From Brachynemurus nebulosus (lineage: Eukaryota > Arthropoda > Insecta > Neuroptera > Myrmeleontidae), in contig JAPWDM010000001.1 in NCBI GenBank assembly GCA_035578155.1, positions 15,788,725-15,852,724 on the forward strand: a stretch of 64,000 nt of DNA, written 5' to 3'. Below, in pieces: positions 47,505 through 59,538 of this stretch. The stretch's first letter is position 1. Every line of letters starts with the position of its first letter. The notes under the pieces are model-generated. The model did no database searches and was not told where the DNA came from. It saw only the letters and a program-made list of their open reading frames with translations. The position numbers and the translations under genes are program-made.

Positions 47505-47935
47505 CTAGCTTTACCCGCGACGTCGTTCGCGTAACGCATTGTTATAAAATCAATGGCAAGTATACATAAGTGTAATAATATCATACAGAACTTCTACAGA
47601 ACAATAATTTTTGCTTAATGCATGCACATGTTGAAATTGGTTTTTATACTTTCCCAAGCGAAGGAGACATTTTACCGTAATAAAAGGTATCTTATATGTT
47701 GATCCTGGTGATAAGTTAACATCAGACTAAATTTCATAAAAATCCGTTCAATGATTTTTGCGTAATGTGTACACATGCTTAAAATGGTTTTTAGCGAATT
47801 TCCAGAATGGAATTTTACCGAATTTCCAAAATGGAATTCAGCTATTACAGCCACTGTCATGACGCGACCTGAGCCCGGGACTATGGCAGAAATTTGTTTT
47901 GAGGTCCCTAGAAACTGAAAATAATATTCACTAAA

Positions 47936-47989
<54 letters not shown>

Positions 47990-48751
47990 TTTAGTGAATA
48001 TTATTTTCGGTTTCCGCATATATGTGTCCGCGCGATAACTCTCGAACGAAGTATCCAATTTTTACGAAACTTGGTGAGAACATTGAAAGTCCCAAACCCT
48101 TGGATGAGTTCGTCAGCCAGACACGTCGGATGCCAGGAACATGGTTTTTGTTCTTGCAAAAATTAGTTTTTTGCGAAAATTTCCACTTATTCAAAAATTT
48201 TTGCGAAATTTTATTACATCATTTAAAAGAGAAGTAAAAATTACATAAAAAAGGTCTTTAAACCTTTTTTCTATGTCAACTAGTTTCCGAGAAAAATTAA
48301 TTTTTATAAACGGAAATTCGCTATGTTATGCATGATGCTGCGGCAGGAGTATTCTATTTTCCCGTGGGAATGAGACATTTTTCCGGAAAAAAAGTATATT
48401 ATATGTTGACCTAGGTAATAAGTTAACATCAGACCAAATTTCATTAAAATCCGTTTGATAGTTTTTGCGTAATGTGTGCACATGCTCAGAATGGTTTTTC
48501 TATTTGCCCGTCGGAGGGAGACATTTTCCCGAAGTAAAAAGTATCTTAGATGTTGACCTAGAGGTAATAAGTTAGCATCACATCAAATTTCATTAAAATC
48601 CGTCCAGTAGTTTTTGCGTTATGCGTGAACAGAGACAGACAAAAATTTTAAAAATCGCTGTTTTGATATCTACACCAATAACTATTTACAGTACTAGTAC
48701 AATTTTCTAAAAATATTCCATGTGTCGTTACAGTTTTATTATATGTATAGA
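47505..48751 (-). mobile_element. Helitron family A, copy split by HINE-like element
   Basis: The 3' end is at 47505 (plus-strand host A, then CTAGCTTTACCCGCGACGTC). The 5' end is at 48751 (complement TCTATACATATAATAAAAC), followed by a host T. Without the insert at 47792-48352 the element is about 690 bases with three diverged 150-base units. No Rep/Hel coding. Confidence 0.85.
47792..48352 (+). mobile_element. HINE-like element, complete reference copy, 561 bp
   Basis: End A TAGCGAATTTCC (47792) and end B GGAAATTCGC (48312-48321) carry 10-base subterminal inverted repeats. Outside end B lies a hairpin-like GCATGATGCTGC, then GGCAGGAGTAT (48352). The core is (TA)n at 47940-47987. Comparison with uninterrupted Helitron A (GGTTTTTCTATTTTCCCGTG) shows insertion inside the T run without duplication. 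End A contains a direct repeat (GCGAATTTCCAGAATGGAAT, again with CCGAATTTCCAAAATGG). No protein coding; frames are artefacts. Helentron association is inferred from structure only. Confidence 0.8.
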
Positions 48752-48759
48752 TGAGATTA

Positions 48760-49340
48760 TAATTTTTTTCCCACGTACGCTATCGCGTTGGGTATCGCTG
48801 AAAATGATCTTTTAAAATGAAATTGAGATTCCCTTTTCATTGTTAGGTCTCGTTTACGAAATATTAAGCTTCAATGGTGTCCTCCCTTTAACCTTTTAAC
48901 GGTGAGTTCAAAAATCTAAAAAAAAAATTATAGATAATAACACAAGAATGGGTACACAAAAATTTAAAAAGCATTACGGAATATGTCTTTTTAAGGTTTT
49001 GGAAAATATATCGGGACTCTTTTAGTTTCGTCAAATCGTCTGTTTGTCTACTCGCCCATCACACCCCAGTAATTTTTATATCTTTCAATCTATAAGCATA
49101 AATTTTTCCATGGACATGGTAAAGATATTAATTAGTTCGCAACAAACATTTTTTCTTAATTTTTTGAGGTATTTTTCCGAACCGGAATTGGGAGATAAAA
49201 ATTTTTTTCACGCACCACATTGTGTGGGATATCGTTAGAAAGGGCTCTTCAAATTAAATTGAGGTTCTCTCTACCATTTTTCATTCTTAAGTTCAATTTG
49301 CAAAATATTGAGCTTCAAAGCAGTGGCGAAAGATTGTCCC
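48760..49340 (+). repeat. Two diverged direct copies, about 430 bp apart
   Basis: ATTTTTTTCCCACGTACGCT, GGGTATCGCTGAAAATGATC and ATTAAGCTTCAATGGTG (48770-48875) are echoed by TTTTTTTCACGCACCACATT, GGGATATCGTTAGAAAGGGC and ATTGAGCTTCAAAGCAGTGG (49203-49325). Confidence 0.6.
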
Positions 49341-50152
49341 GTCCCGTAACTTAACAGATATCAGCACTTGCTAAAAATATTCAGTCAAAATTATTGCGGT
49401 TAAGTTGTGACAGCAGCCTCTCAAAATACAGCAAGCAAGGGGCAACAACCGGGAGATCCAAGGAGTCCGAACCGCCCCTAAAATAACATGGACCTCTGAT
49501 AAATTTATTTTATTTACCGTAAAATTGGGTTACTTTGGCCACCATGGGCCATGGGTGCAATTTTTCAATATTTGTTTTATTTATGCACGATTACGTTATA
49601 ATAATAATTATTCACGGAATAGTATTTTTTACTGATTCTATAGATTAGGGTGAATGCGGGAGAGATGCCGCACATTTTGAAAACACTTGATAATTCTTAA
49701 AGTATGCATTTAATTGATTTGAAATTTGGTACACAGTAAATGTAAACATTGTTCTTTAAAATTATTTATGAATAGTTCTAAATTTTGAGTCATAAAGGTT
49801 TCATAATCAACATTTTTGTAGAGCCTGCAAAGCGGCGTCTTTCCCACACCTATGGAATAGATGCCGCATCAAAGATGGTGAGACGCCGCATAGTTCATAT
49901 TAAAAATTTTGCATTTTACACACATCTCCATACATGATACATGCCATATGTAACCATTTTTGGCACTTTATACATCTTAACCAGTCAACTTTTTTGTATA
50001 AGGTACCTCGTATAAGGTTTTTTGACGGTTTTGAGTTAGAAAGTCATACATTTACATAATTCACTTCACCATATGATGCACTAAGAAATATTGAAAATAG
50101 TTAATGGATACAATTTTAATGCAATAAACTTCAAACTCATATAATAATGAGC
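49341..50152. other. AT-rich DNA with repeated GATGCCGC motif
   Basis: GGGAGAGATGCCGCACATTT (49658), ATAGATGCCGCATCAAAG (49857) and GAGACGCCGCATAG (49881) recur. AGGGTGAATGCGGGAGAG at 49649 may be a decayed TIR. No gene. Confidence 0.4.
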
Positions 50153-50755
50153 TAATTTAGTTTACTGACAAAACCTCGTATAGTTTGTGTAAAATTATTT
50201 TTTGAAATATTAACATTTTTATCAGCATACCCCTGTACTTGACCAAGATACAACTATCTAACACTAGAGTTCGCAGGTGCTGTACACCACAAACCCAATA
50301 GTACGTAGTGGTCGGTGCAAATTTAAGGGGAAGTACGAAAATCGGAAGATCAGGAGCGTCGGTAAACTTTTATTTGAGAGTTTGGTAAATATTATTTATT
50401 ATCTAAACAAGTACATATTATATATAAATAAGTACAGTACGCTTCAAAAAGTGATCGAACACTCTCACCCGGGGGGGGGGGCACATTTTTGGCACGGAAG
50501 TGTACCACAACATTAAGTACAGTGCGGCGTCAAAAGTGTGGGCACCCTCTCCCCTGGGTGAGTGTTCGATCACTTTTTGAAGCGTACTGTACTTATTTAT
50601 ATATAATATGTACTTGTTTATATAATAAATAATATTTACCAACCCCTCAAATAAAAGTTTACCGACGCTCCTGATCTTCCGATTTTACGTACTTCCCCTT
50701 AATTTTACACAAACTAGTATACCATATACCATGTTTTGTCAGAAAACTAAATTTT
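50153..50755. repeat. Nested palindrome, inner arms near-perfect
   Basis: Inner palindrome 50324-50702: TTAAGGGGAAGTACG, AAGATCAGGAGCGTCGGTAA, AGTACAGTACGCTTCAAAAA and GTGATCGAACACTC are each inverted on the right. Both arms encode the same VNIIYY-NKYILYINKYSTLQ frame on opposite strands. The 60-base centre (GGCACGGAAGTGTACCACAA then CATTAAGTACAGTGCGGCGT) recalls 17164-17328. Outer arms pair TTTACTGACAAAACCTCG with a diverged complement near 50735. The plus frame 50277-50516 and minus frame 50418-50642 are mirror artefacts. Confidence 0.85.
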
Positions 50756-50939
50756 AATTCGAGTTTAAGCGTAGCAAATTTGAAAAATGTAGTTTTGAGA
50801 AAAACGCGTTTAAAATTTAAGTTACTGGTTAGACTATCGGAATATGCAAAAAAAAAATCGTTTTATTTCACAAACTCGTATAGTTATTTATAATATAAAT
50901 TTTTGGTCATTTTTCGTACATGATTTTAGTTACATACAA

Positions 50940-52641
50940 GGCTCCATGATGCTGGCACACCATCTAAAAAGTTGAACATTGACAAAATTTTGTCTAATAG
51001 GTCACAAATTGGTCATAATTGGTCACTTAGTCCCACTAATTGGTCAGCAATAGAACATTTTTAAACAAATTTTAAAAAATTTGTAAAAATTTCAAGGTCA
51101 CTCAAAAATTTTGGCACACCATCTAAAGAAAACAACAAAAATAATAAGAGCAATCGATAGGATTTTAAACCCTGATAATTGGTCAGTTAAAAAAAAAATT
51201 GGTCAAGTCTCCAGAATTTAAAAAAAATTAAAAAGGCTTTTTCATTCTGTGGCACATGCGCAAAATCTCTACTGGTAAATCTAACTGTCAGTAAATCTAG
51301 TCGATACGTTGAATTTTTCAATAGGGTAAAGCCACCAGTATTCGACCGGCCTATAGCCCTATATTAGCATTATTTTTATATATTAAGGGATTTTAATGAA
51401 GAATTAAATTATTAAATTAAGAAAGAATTTTCTTTCGCTGTCCAATTAATCAAACCAGTTGACCTTTCATGACCAATTTCTGACCTTTTAAATGATCTAA
51501 TTGGTTCTCCGAAATTTCACATATGAGGTGCTAAAATTTTTTGATTGACCTTGAAAGAACTTTAAACCTTAGTAAAAAATTTTCTATCGCTGACTAATTA
51601 ATGAAACCAGTTGACCTTTTATGACCAATTTCTGACCTTTTGAATGATGTAACTGGTCATTCGAAATCTCACATTTGGGGTGCTAAGATCGCGGAGCCCT
51701 AACAATGGGTTATAAGGAAATAACGTTTATTTTCCAAGAAATATAGTAGGGCAAATTTGTGTGGACAAATATTCCAATATTCCTTTAGTATGGTTCATTT
51801 CACTTAAATTTAACCATGCTTCATCACTTTGAATTTAAATAATTTCCGTTTTCTTGACTTTATCTCTTTCATTATCGCATTTGCGTAAATTTTAAATTTA
51901 CAGATTGTGTTTAGAAAAGAATAGAAGATTACATAATTTGTTTCGAATATAAGAATTATTTAATTTTTTAACGATGACTCATGATCAATTGTATTTGAAA
52001 TGGGGTATACTTAAGAATGTGTATAATAAAACAATTGATAATTAAATGAAAAATTAAATTGAAATAAAAACAATAAATATATAATCAATGTTTGTTGATT
52101 ATCTTCAATTTTATTGAAAATTTTAACGAAAAAAAAATGATACTTTAATTGCAATTTTGATTTAATATCAATTTTTTTTTTAATAAATGCTTCAGTATAC
52201 AAAAATAATGCTAATATAGGCTAATAGGCTGGTCGAATACTGGTGGCTCTATCCTATTGAAAAATTCAACATATCGACTAGATTTACTGACAGCTAGATT
52301 CACCAGTAGAGATTTCGCGCATGCGTCACAGTATGAAAAAACCTTTTTTTAATTTTTTTAAAGTCCTGGGGACCTGACCAATTTTTTATTTTAACTGACC
52401 AATTATCAAGGTTTAAAATCCTAACGATTGCTCTTATTATTTTTGTTTTTTTCTTTAGATGGTGTGCCAAAATTTTTGAGTGACCTTGAAATTTTTACAA
52501 ATTTTTCAAAATTCATTTAAAAATTTTCTATTGCTGACCAATTAGTGGAACTAAGTGACCAATTATGACCAATTTGTGACCTATTAGACAAAATTTTTTC
52601 AATGTTTATCTTTTTAGAGGGTGTGCCAGCATCATGGAAAC
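50940..52641. mobile_element. Foldback/Mutator-like element, 1.7 kb, arms about 430 bp
   Basis: CTCCATGATGCTGGCACACC (50942) is inverted at 52618-52638, inside a 9-bp direct repeat TACATACAA (50931-50939, 52642-52650). The arms pair over about 430 bases, including AATTGGTCATAATTGGTCAC, CAACAAAAATAATAAGAGCA and GTAAATCTAGTCGATACG. Long arms and a 9-bp TSD match Foldback and Mutator-like elements. The 835-base centre holds two TTGACCTTTCATGACCAATT-type blocks, a dispersed repeat (51791-52010), and an A/T-rich minus frame that I do not trust. No transposase. Confidence 0.8.
51791..52010 (+). repeat. Dispersed repeat, copy 2
   Basis: Same as 33201-33420, here lying in the centre of the foldback element, which suggests that the element captured it or that it inserted later. 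Confidence 0.75.
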
Positions 52642-52725
52642 TACATACAAAGGTTATATCTGTACTCCATAGAAATACACATATATATAAATCATATTTA
52701 AACCAAATAAAAAGATGATTTAGCT

Positions 52726-53072
52726 CTTATAATCTCTTAACTGAGCTAATAAAAATTATTTGTATAGTTTTATTGCGCTAACTTCGAAAATTAACTGGAA
52801 AATGTTGAAATTTATAAGGCATGTGTTTCTATAAATAAGCATTGATCAAACGCACAAGAGACACATTCAGCAAAAACTGTTTAATATATACATATATTTC
52901 TTTAATTAAGTAAGGAAACATTAAATGCGAGGTGAATTTAAATTTGAAAACAATAATTCTATTAATAATAATTTTTATTATCAGAGGTTTCTTTCAGAAA
53001 TAACTTCATTAATATGTAAATGTCAAAACTGTTTTTTTATTGTATCGTGTTCCAGTATAGGGGATTTTACGT
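52726..53072 (+). mobile_element. Right-end fragment of the 57772 TA-element family
   Basis: ATAAAAATTATTTGTATAGT, GGAAACATTAAATGCGAGGT, TCTATTAATAATAATTTTT and CAGAGGTTTCTTTCAGAAAT match 58846-59230. The end GTTCCAGTATAGGGGATTTT is a diverged form of the TIR at 59233-59254. The (TA)n core of the other copy is here only ATATATACATATAT. No left end was recognised. Confidence 0.75.
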
Positions 53073-53494
53073 TACTTCAGTATTAGAAAATATTCTTTAA
53101 AATCATTAAAGATTTTTTATCTTCTACTTTTACGATGAACTATAATAAATATACTTAAATAAATTTTCACATTTCATACCAACAAGTCAAACTCAAGATA
53201 AAAATTGTATTAGGATTTAACTGTTTAGTGTACTCTACATAATTTCAATATTTTGTTTACAAAAATTGATCATAAACGTAATTCTTGTATCAGTAAATCG
53301 ACTATAGGTACTTTGAATATTCGATTAGGCATTTCAAAAATTTGAGGTATAAGTCACTTATATTTAATTTATTCTAAAATTATTTTTATGTACCATATTA
53401 AATATTTCTTTTATGACTCCAAATTCCGTTCTATTTTTCTTATATTATTGGTTCAGAGAAATTAAACATTTCCCTTCGAAAACATTACCGGGAA

Positions 53495-53612
53495 CCTCAA
53501 TTTATATTGTGGGGTTCTAGAAACAGCAAAAAAAATTTCTATCATAGTGCCGAGCTCAAGTCTTACCATGTCAGCGACTTATAATAGCTGAATTTTCCTT
53601 CCAATAATTTCT
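53495..53612 (-). mobile_element. Degenerate HINE-like end A fragment
   Basis: GGGGTTCTAGAAACAG, TTTCTATCATAGTGCCGAGC, CTTACCATGTCAGCGACTTA then TAATAGCTGAATTTTCCTTC parallels end A in reverse with many changes, so it is old. Confidence 0.6.
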
Positions 53613-54238
53613 TACCGATAAGCATTATGATATGGTTATTTACGCGCTAGCGTTTATCCGCAACTTTACCCACTTTGCCCTACGAGATATTTGAAATTAT
53701 GACATTAAATTAAATAACGGTGCACCATCATAGAAATTTATTCGTTATACGGAATTCATAAATATAATTTTTTTTTTAATGTAATTTTGTATCAAATATC
53801 ATAAATAATAATATGTGTACACAGTACAACAAACATTAGCTATTTATCTGGTAAATTAAAGTTGTTCTTATTTTTAGTGAACAGAAATATTAACTGAGCC
53901 AAAAGAATTCTCTAGGTATATGTAAACGTATATTTAACTTAATTACTATCCAACAAAAAATTCGTAAAAGAAAACAACTCGGTAATGAGATAATCTCACA
54001 ATTAGTAGTGACATTTTTAAGTCAACTATTGTAATTTCTTATTAATTATATGTATATATTTTTTGCGTATTTATATAAATTTGTTACTTAAACGTTTACA
54101 CACAAAATATCATAATTTTCATTCTTTTTATAGTACACTTTTGACTCGTTATAAGCAACATCAAAAACTGAAATTGAATCATATGCCTTACTCTTTTAGT
54201 CTTTTTACGTATACGCGAATTATATTATTTAAACAGTG
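53613..54238. other. AT-rich unassigned DNA
   Basis: No gene or repeat recognised; the 100-codon frame at 54063-54365 runs across the next element's end and is chance. Confidence 0.35.
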
Positions 54239-54241
54239 TAA

Positions 54242-55436
54242 TAGCCCGTCCACACTACACAAACTTTTGCACAAACAAAAGTTTGTACAAATAGCACGTC
54301 CACATTACACAAACTTTTGTTTGACTGAACTTTTTATAGATAATATATGTACCATATCTAGATGAAGTACACATTTTTTTTTTTCTTTTTTTTTTGAAGC
54401 AAATCGGCATATTGGTTAACACCTTTTACAACCTACAAAGTGTCGGTGGTAATAAATATTTTGTAATTTATTGGTAATAAATATTTATTGTATGGTACAT
54501 TGGTACATACGTATTCAGTATCAATATTTTTCAGAGACCATTACTCTAGACTGGAATGAATCGAGAAAGGCGGGTGAATAGGGACACAAGGAAAAATGTT
54601 ACTCATGAGTTTGGTTTAAAAACACTAAACATAAATCGGAATAGATATCTTGCTTAAAATATAGTAGAATAATTTTTTTTTCGGGTAACAACAATAACTA
54701 AGGTTGAGATTGAATAAAAACTATTAGAACATCAATTTAAATTGACGTCTTCAAACAGTGTTACTTTTTGTTTTCAAAACTTCTTCTAAAAACTATTTAT
54801 TTTGGTGCTCTAATGAAAGAATTCTTGTTTAATCGAAATTTTAGTTATTTTGCATATCTGAAAAAGGAAGACTACAAACTTTTAATTGTTTTTATTTTTT
54901 TAAGAGGAAATAATGAGGATGTGACATTGAGATTAAGTTGGAGGTACCCAATTTACCATAGAGAAGAAATTACATTATTTTTGTAATTTTTTTAAAAACC
55001 AGGGACATTTCCCAAAATTTTTGATTACTGTAATAAAGTGACCATTCTCGCGTAAATTTTTAATATATCAATGTTTTTTTTAATATATTAATTAATATAA
55101 TATTAAAGAATACGTACTCATAAAAGAAATATAAAAAAATACGGTGCAAAGCCTGAATTGGTGCCTACTCAGTCATTTTTACGGTAGTTGTCAAACTCAC
55201 ACGTCCATACCAAATTTTTGATTAGCGAGATACAAAAATCCACAAACACTGGTACAAACTTTGAACATCACGTTCACATGTATCGTTTGCCCAAACTTAT
55301 GTTTGTGCAAACGATTTATTCAAACAAAAGTTTGTGTGATTTTACAAAATGTTTGCGCAAACTTCACGTCCACACGTACCATTTTGCACAAACTTATGTT
55401 TGTGCAAACAAAAGTTTGTGTAATCTGGACCGGCTA
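54242..55436. mobile_element. PIF/Harbinger-like element with subterminal motif arrays
   Basis: TAGCCCGTCCACACTACACA (54242) is inverted at the right end (TGTGTAATCTGGACCGGCTA, to 55436), with TAA on both sides (54239-54241, 55437-55439). ACAAACTTTTG/CAAAAGTTTGT motifs and CACGTCCACA recur at the left (54259-54317) and at least eight times at the right (55255-55425). Overlapping frames at 55188-55464 only reflect these motifs. Arrayed subterminal motifs may be transposase-binding sites (inference). No transposase frame. Confidence 0.8.
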
Positions 55437-55439
55437 TAA

Positions 55440-56339
55440 CAGTTTGAAATTGGTCAAGAAATAAATTTTTTATAAACTAAAGTTGACTTTTTCATGGATT
55501 TTTTTTATTTCAAACTGGTGCTATTTATTGATAAATCAATATTTTTTTAATAATCTTAGGTACCATTAGTTTTACCACCAGTAAAACTAATATAAATGAT
55601 GACAAATTTTTTTTTTATGTTCCGACTACTGTTTGAAAATTATGTTGTCCACTATAAACCTGCACCCTTGCCGCCATTTGGTTTTTTAAATTAAAAAAAA
55701 GGAAATTTGTGTATCTCAGATCCTGTACAGTTTTTCGTTAACTACATTATTCGTTACAGAAAAAAAGATCATTCAATAAAACCTTATTTTTTCGCATTCG
55801 TCAATAAATGAAATTTCATTTTGAAATGTTATATGAACAACATTATGGTTTTTTGCCTAAAAACAAATAATAGATCCATTGAGGAAAGTATGAAATTATA
55901 TGTACAAAATTTTTTGGAATTTTAAAATAAAGAAATTGTTTCAGTTAATAATATTTGTGAATTTATAATCCAAAATATCCTTGAAATAATGTCATATTGA
56001 TTGACTTTAAAGTCCCAAACATAATTATCGTAATTTCATTGTTTCGTCTTAAATACATTTTCCGTCGAGAACGAGTAGCTTTCCCGTAGTAAAAAGTAGT
56101 TTATACCCTTCGACGTCTCCCAACGGTTACTGTATAAAATTTAAATTCGATTGATTAAACTGTTGAACGGGAAAGAAATAGGTACACACAAACAAATGAA
56201 CTCACTTCCGCATTTATAATACCATATCAATAAGATTCTCATATGGCACTACTTGACATAGAACTTAAATACCAACTCAGAATTTTTTTATGACTTCGTA
56301 TTCAAGTTATATGATCCCGTCATTTTGTTTTTCTTATGG
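55440..56339. other. AT-rich unassigned DNA
   Basis: No gene. A short dyad ATTAGTTTTAC/GTAAAACTAAT at 55565-55591. Confidence 0.35.
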
Positions 56340-56890
56340 AAAATGGAAATTTTGGTTCAGTTTAACGTAGTTGCTCTGAGATAGTCAGGCACAAAAGTAT
56401 ATTTCAGCGAAAAAAATTTTCTTTTATCAAAAATTAAATTAATGTATTAATATTCTTCAGTTATTATATTTGTATACCACTTGTTTTTTTAATATCCGCG
56501 CGTTTAGTAACAATATGAAAGCATTGTTGAAAAAACGTTGTAAAAACGTTGTGAAATGCTGTTTATAAATTATATTTCAAAAACGGTGTAGTGAATACTT
56601 TTTATTTCTTATGAAATATGGTTTGTAACTTTGTATTTTATAAAATATTAAATTTTTATCAAATTCCTTTGACACATTTTCATTTTATTAAAAATAAAAA
56701 AAAGAGTTTTCCCATAAAAGCCCGTGTTAAAATTACAAAACTTTGAAATCGTTTTTGTCAAAATTCGGGTAGTCAATTTTAATCCAAATAGGCTCGTATT
56801 ATTAGTACTGAATTAAATAAATATCTAGAGAAGTTTCGTTAAAATCTTTTGAAAAAATCGTTTTATCGACCAACTACCTTAAATGACATT
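56340..56890. repeat. Host repeat with intact (empty) Helitron B target
   Basis: Inverted copy of 13690-14076 joined directly to 17383-17690. The junction TATTTTATAAAATATTAAAT at about 56631 (A|T in complement) is uninterrupted where the other copy holds the 3.3-kb Helitron. Confidence 0.8.
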
Positions 56891-57769
56891 TTTGCTGTCG
56901 ATACATAATGTGTCATTATTTGTCTTGAAAAATAATCCCAAACCAAATTTAAAAAAATTATATTTGGAAATTTTTTTTGCAATCGTACATATGTTTGGGT
57001 TGAAGAATAAACAAATTACGCAATAAGTATCTAATTAAGTATGGTATCGAACGACATAATAATAATTTGCTAGAAATTAATAATTTACTTACATCAAAAT
57101 TATTTTTTTAAAAAGATAAATAAAATACGTATAATAATTTACTATAAATATATAATTGCTTACACTAAAATAATTGTGTAAAAAAATAAATCAAATAAGT
57201 AAGTTACTTTCTGATCAGACTGTACATGTCTACTTGAACATATTTCAATCAACTACAATAATTATTTCAATCAAACTGACTGTATTGATCTAATGATCTT
57301 CAAACTGTTTGAACGTGATTGTATTGATCAGAACATGTCGCATAAATTATACAAAGGTACAATAAACTTGGCAATTTGAAAGTAAAAATTGTTTTTATCC
57401 CAGAATGGTTGGTTAATAGCTGTATAGCGATACAACAAAGTAGCGCTCGCATTTTTATTAACTATTAAACTATTTTTTTTTACGGTAGTTATTCCACATT
57501 CTACAATATTTCAAAATTTGTTACTTTTCAAAAATGGAAAAAATGTACGTTTGTTTAACTTTTATTTAATCAACTAAAACTCATTAAATATATTTTTTTT
57601 TATATGGCTTTTGATAAGAGTTTAGTTTATATCGGTTGTGTGAAATGAATAATAATATAATGTTTGCAATTGAAATGTGGTTAAAGTAAATGTAATTAAA
57701 TATAATTTAAATTTTCTTTACACACAAGTTATATATACGAATACGACAATTTTTTTTTCAAGTTAGCTA
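56891..57769. other. AT-rich unassigned DNA
   Basis: No gene recognised. ATTGATCAGAACATGTCG (57334) and CTGATCAGACTGTACATGTC (57210) are loosely related. Confidence 0.35.
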
Positions 57770-57771
57770 TA

Positions 57772-58990
57772 GGGTAAAAGCCCCGATTGTGGAACACTAT
57801 TTTTAGGTATTTCATCAAACTTGCTTATAAAAATTAATAAATGAATTAAACACCCATTTTTTTTTCTTAATAAGCATGAAACCAAGGTTTTTAACCCAAT
57901 GAATATGTTTTGAAGAAAATATAACCCAAGAATTTTGATTTATTAATGTTTTGTTTTATAATTTGTTGACACGTATAAAAAAACGGGCAGAATATATTAA
58001 CACCCTTTAAAAAATCAGCATAGGCACCTAAAAAAAAAACACGTATTTAACATACATGGCATACAGTCCCATCTTTTGACGTATATTGATATGACGAGTT
58101 TGATATCTACAGCACTGATTATGTATAGAGTATAGTAATTATTTAAAATAGCGAGAGACATAGCGACATCTTTTGATGTATCTATGTAAGTATTTATTGA
58201 TGGTTTTCTAGAAAACTGACACAAGTCAAAAAACGTGATTTTGCAGGAAATAATTTTTAAAATTACTGGAACAGATTATTAAGGTTTTTTCATCATCAAA
58301 CTTTTATGCAAAATGACGCACAAATCCCATGTGTGTCATAACATAAATAGTGTCCAACATAAATTGCTAGTAGTGCCATAAAGCGTTCGGTCTGTGAAGT
58401 ACGTTTAAAAAATTAATATAGCTTTCGTCGTACTTACAGTATACGATTTTCGCCACCTAGTGTCATCTAGGATGTTTTAAAAAACATCGTATACTTTCTA
58501 ACTTATCCATCAATGTTAATTTTTAATTATATTATATGTCATTTCAAATCTAATATGTCTGACGTTTTTATTTAATAATAAAAATTTCGAATTTTTAATT
58601 CAATATTAATTATTTTTCAATTGATTTTACGTTCTGAAATAAAGAAAATATTAAAGTGAAATTATAAAAACAGTTTGTTAAGTGTTTTAGGCCCAAAAAT
58701 AAATTAAAAATGTTTATAAAATAGGTAAATAATAGGTCATTCTCAAAATGGAATACATATCCTAAAACTTCGAACTCATTTAAAAACACTTCTACAAGTA
58801 ATATTTAACCCGTATAAAAATATAATTTAGCTATCCTAATCTCTTAAATGGACTAATAAAAATTATTTGTATACTTTTATTATGCTAATAACTTTAAAAA
58901 TTCGGTGAAAAATCTTACAATTTATAACTCATGTGTTTTGAATAATGATCATCCACCATTATAAAAATTCACGATTTCAACAAAAATTGT

Positions 58991-59079
<89 letters not shown>

Positions 59080-59254
59080 TTCTTAAATTAAGTGAGGAAA
59101 CATTAAATGCGAGGTGAATTTAAATTGAAAAATAATCATTCTATTAATAATAATTTTTGTTATCAGAGGTTTCTTTCAGAAATAACTTCATTAAGATATA
59201 AATGTCAAAACTATTTTTCTATTGGATCGCGTTCCACAAACGGGGCTTTTACCC
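57772..59254. mobile_element. TA-flanked TIR element, 1.48 kb
   Basis: GGGTAAAAGCCCCGATTGTG then GAAC (57772) is inverted at the right (GTTCCACAAACGGGGCTTTT then ACCC, to 59254), with TA on each side. The interior has a (TA)n tract (58994-59075), a dyad AGTATACGATTTT/AACATCGTATACTTT (58438-58497), and a right arm shared with 52726-53072. The 58015-58224 and 59107-59298 frames lack motifs. No transposase; superfamily uncertain. Confidence 0.8.
58994..59075. repeat. (TA)n microsatellite
   Basis: About 80 bases of TA; nearly absent in the related fragment at 52726. Confidence 0.95.
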
Positions 59255-59258
59255 TAAC

Positions 59259-59530
59259 AATAATATTTTCGAATAAAACCGAAGTTGACAGTTTTTAGTT
59301 GAATACACTATACCCAGGACTTAAATACATTTGGAAGAAAAGTATACTCACCAGCAGGAATCGAAAGGAGTTACCCAGACCACTTGATTGAACAGTACAA
59401 GAAAGTATTAGGGAAGCGAGGGGTAATGAGAGCTAGCAAATAATGAGAGCGGTGCAAAAGTACACGCTTCTAATGCTTGTATTCGCTAGGACGCAACTTA
59501 AATGTTTTCAGCACTTGTCGGCTAAGCTTC
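59259..59530. other. Unassigned DNA, slightly GC-richer
   Basis: AATGAGAGC occurs twice (59427, 59443). No gene. Confidence 0.3.
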
Positions 59531-59538
59531 TCTCATGG

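Noticed and set aside
50277..50642. Two related frames (VNIIYY...STLQKVIEHS)
   Set aside because: Mirror products of palindrome arms.
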